The translations under genes were made by a program, and so were the position numbers. A stretch of 7,027 nucleotides of DNA from the NCBI GenBank assembly GCA_021443045.1, contig JABUUT010000049.1:30360-37386 (forward strand), in the 5' to 3' direction. The notes beneath the pieces were generated by a model. The model was not told where the DNA came from. It did not search any database and saw only the letters and a list, made by a program, of their open reading frames with translations. The stretch is from Fibrobacteraceae bacterium (GTDB taxonomy: Bacteria; Fibrobacterota; Fibrobacteria; Fibrobacterales; Fibrobacteraceae). How positions within the stretch are numbered: position 1 is the stretch's first letter; each line of letters starts with the position of its first letter. This document shows, one piece after another, positions 5,744 to 7,027 of the stretch.

Positions 5744-6865
5744 TTACTGTTGGCACCATGGGTAGTTCACCAAAAGCTGGGAACGAATGGAATCGGCCCT
5801 TGCAGGGTATCCGTTTTCGGCATCCATCTGCATTACACCCACCACCCCGTCAGCAATGCGGGCATTAATATTTTCAGGCAAATCCCACACCTTGGCATGG
5901 CCAGTGCCCACACCACCCGCATCGTAACCCGCATCGGCCAGCACAGGCTTACCCAGCAGCCCAAACATTTCGGCCCAAGTGGCCTCACGCCCGCGAATGT
6001 ACGCCGAACCAGCCGTTGTGCGCCCACCCGAAGTGCTGGCATAATCCACCTGACCCAAATCAAAGTTGGAGTACCAGGCTAGTTTATCCTTAATCCATGG
6101 AGAAATGTCGATGGCAATTTTTGCAGCCGGCAAATATTTTTTTATAACACCAACAATTTGGCTAAAATAAAAGCCCATTTCAGCATCGGGAATGCCGCCC
6201 CCCACCTGTTCGCTCTGCTTGCTGGCAGCCCTTTGCAAGGAGCTCGATTGGGAGTATTGGTAAAAGTCCGGCTCAATAAGCCAAATAGATTCAAAAGTAT
6301 TGGGATCCAATTCCAAATTACTTTCTACCTGGTCCCGCAACCCTGCAGCATACTGTTCATATCGATACAAAATGGAATCGTTGAAATATTCACGAATAAT
6401 ACCGGCCCCATGAGTGCAGTGCGTTACCTCCGCCTTAACCATATCGCAATCCTCAAGGCCATGGTCTTTTCCAAATTCCGCAATCACATAGGCGTAAATC
6501 ATGGGAGTGGCCTTAATGGATACCGCCGTTTCTACCATGCGGGCTTCGAAAGCGTTGTAAAAGTCATTGTCCCCAAGCCACACCGCAATGTAGTCTAGAC
6601 CACGATAAAAATCAGCCTCTTCGTGCAAGGCACTCCATGCGGCACCAAAGTTAAACTGGCAGGGGTTAAAACCGGGAGCATGAGGCTCCTGGAAAACCGA
6701 AGTTCCCGCATTTAAAGAAGAGTCCAGAGAAGGAATGGAGCCTGCCGCAACGGTATCTTGATTTACCAGTGGAGGAATCGGGGAAACAGCCGTGGTTTCA
6801 TCGGTACCGCAACTAGAAAAGAAAGCCACCGCCGCCAAAACCAAAGAGCCTACATAAAATTTCAT
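5744..6865 (-). CDS. Secreted lipoprotein, possible TIM-barrel hydrolase; function unknown
   Basis: A 373-residue protein with a lipoprotein signal: short basic start, hydrophobic stretch 4-16 and lipobox-like FFSSC with Cys19. An acidic/Thr/Pro-rich linker (20-62) follows, then a globular domain from about 68. I do not recognise the family. The alternation of short hydrophobic strands (YIAVWLGDND, ATPMIYAYVIAEF, SIWLIEPDFYQY, KIAIDISPW, KPVLADAGYDAGG, GVVGVMQMD) and helices resembles a (beta/alpha)8 barrel. Glu198 in WLIEPD could be an acid/base residue as in glycoside hydrolases; Asp253 (IDISPW) and Asp311/Asp315 are other candidates. Four further Cys (69, 140, 150, 371) could form disulfides. 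I chose ATG 6865 because AGGAG lies 4 bases upstream and the signal peptide then starts at residue 1; ATG 6892 would add nine residues with no comparable site. A polysaccharide-active enzyme on the envelope is a guess from the fold pattern. Confidence 0.85.
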   Translation of the reverse strand: MKFYVGSLVLAAVAFFSSCGTDETTAVSPIPPLVNQDTVAAGSIPSLDSSLNAGTSVFQEPHAPGFNPCQFNFGAAWSALHEEADFYRGLDYIAVWLGDNDFYNAFEARMVETAVSIKATPMIYAYVIAEFGKDHGLEDCDMVKAEVTHCTHGAGIIREYFNDSILYRYEQYAAGLRDQVESNLELDPNTFESIWLIEPDFYQYSQSSSLQRAASKQSEQVGGGIPDAEMGFYFSQIVGVIKKYLPAAKIAIDISPWIKDKLAWYSNFDLGQVDYASTSGGRTTAGSAYIRGREATWAEMFGLLGKPVLADAGYDAGGVGTGHAKVWDLPENINARIADGVVGVMQMDAENGYPARADSIRSQLLVNYPWCQQ

Positions 6866-6874
6866 AAATCTCCT
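6866..6874 (-). promoter_or_regulatory. Ribosome binding site of the lipoprotein gene
   Basis: AGGAGA (6874-6869 on the minus strand) followed by TTT and the ATG at 6865 is a strong Shine-Dalgarno site at good spacing. It rules out the in-frame ATG at 6892, which would give a longer, charged N-terminus in front of the signal peptide. Confidence 0.8.
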
Positions 6875-6939
6875 CTTTCTCCAAACATCCATACCATTTT
6901 AATCAAAGCGAAAAGATAGAAAATTTTCTTTGCACGCCC
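6875..6939 (-). promoter_or_regulatory. Intergenic leader with possible promoter of the lipoprotein gene
   Basis: Between the upstream stop codon and the ribosome binding site is an AT-rich stretch with a 12-bp palindrome AGAAAATTTTCT (6918-6929), overlapping a TATCTT box (6918-6913) that resembles the other -10 elements in the window. Start of transcription near 6906 would give a leader of about 40 bases. No -35 box is convincing. The palindrome could be an operator or part of a weak terminator for the upstream gene; neither is proven. Confidence 0.35.
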
Positions 6940-7026
6940 CTAAAACTTTATTTGCGCAAAGGTACTATAGTGGTCGGCAGTGTAATAAATGACGCACCCT
7001 TTGGCGTAAACCAAACGTTTTGTACC
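6940..7026 (-). CDS. C-terminal fragment of an unidentified protein, cut by the window edge
   Basis: In the minus frame that begins at 7026 there are 28 open codons ending in TAG at 6940-6942. The product has an alternating hydrophobic/aromatic pattern (RLVYAKGCVIYYTADHY, then STFAQIKF) that looks like the last beta-strands of a globular domain. It ends 74 bases before the lipoprotein start and has the same orientation as every other gene. A second minus frame is also open to a TAA at 6949-6951 (ending IVPLRK), so the frame choice is a judgement from residue composition. No family is recognised. Confidence 0.45.
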   Translation of the reverse strand, partial: GTKRLVYAKGCVIYYTADHYSTFAQIKF

Positions 7027-7027
7027 A

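Noticed and set aside
5204..6082. A 292-codon open frame on the plus strand
   Set aside because: It lies antisense across most of hisH and the end of the lipoprotein gene, has no Shine-Dalgarno site, and its product is rich in His/Asn/Thr without recognisable motifs. It is a shadow of the codon bias of the opposite genes.
6866..6892. ATG at 6892 as start of the lipoprotein
   Set aside because: It places the strong AGGAGA site inside the coding region and adds a charged nine-residue stretch before the signal peptide.
106..7011. GGCGTAAAC present at 106-114 and 7003-7011
   Set aside because: A 9-base match over 7 kb is expected by chance, and the second copy lies in probable coding sequence.
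6949..7025. Alternative minus frame at the right edge, ending in TAA at 6949-6951
   Set aside because: It is open and cannot be ruled out, but its composition looks less like a folded C-terminus than the neighbouring frame ending in QIKF.

Overview
The window looks like a stretch of chromosome from a free-living or gut bacterium with about 45-48% GC. All genes lie on the minus strand, so they are transcribed from right to left. Several signs point to a Fibrobacter-like (Fibrobacterota) or Bacteroidetes-neighbouring organism: TATATT(T) boxes sit right in front of start codons, one of them a perfect TAnnTTTG box, and short dispersed 'ACTGATAAC/ACTACTGA' repeats occur in the only sizeable non-coding stretch. 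This assignment is inference from sequence style, not from a marker gene.

Layout in transcription order (right to left). At the right edge is the last 28 codons of an unidentified gene (7026-6940). Next come a secreted lipoprotein with a possible TIM-barrel hydrolase fold (6865-5744) and hisH, the glutaminase subunit of imidazole-glycerol-phosphate synthase (5713-5099). They are followed by a 12-helix RND/MMPL-type exporter (5090-2931), a YbdG-type mechanosensitive channel (2884-1736), a stand-alone AroQ chorismate mutase (1714-1451) and a prephenate dehydrogenase with a C-terminal ACT domain (tyrA, 1434-277). The last 276 bases (276-1) carry no gene. They hold a repeat cluster with three small hairpins.

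How the genes work together. Chorismate mutase and TyrA form a compact tyrosine module: chorismate to prephenate, then prephenate to 4-hydroxyphenylpyruvate. They are 16 bases apart and surely co-expressed. HisH belongs to histidine/purine metabolism but has no HisF partner in the window. The RND exporter starts 8 bases after hisH and is probably translationally coupled to it, with no obvious functional link. The channel and the exporter are both inner-membrane proteins. Overall this is a dense cluster of housekeeping and envelope genes rather than a defence or mobile island.

The most interesting features are regulatory. Both the channel gene and the chorismate mutase gene have a TATATT box exactly 7 bases before the ATG and no Shine-Dalgarno sequence, which predicts leaderless mRNAs. 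hisH, tyrA and the lipoprotein have clear Shine-Dalgarno sites. Secondary points are a probable NADP-leaning cofactor site in TyrA, the asymmetric loss of the Asp-Asp pair in the RND protein, a Glu at the Gln88 position of the chorismate mutase, an orphan hisH, and an unassigned lipoprotein with glycosidase-like motifs. I found no clear evidence of a wholly new multi-gene system.
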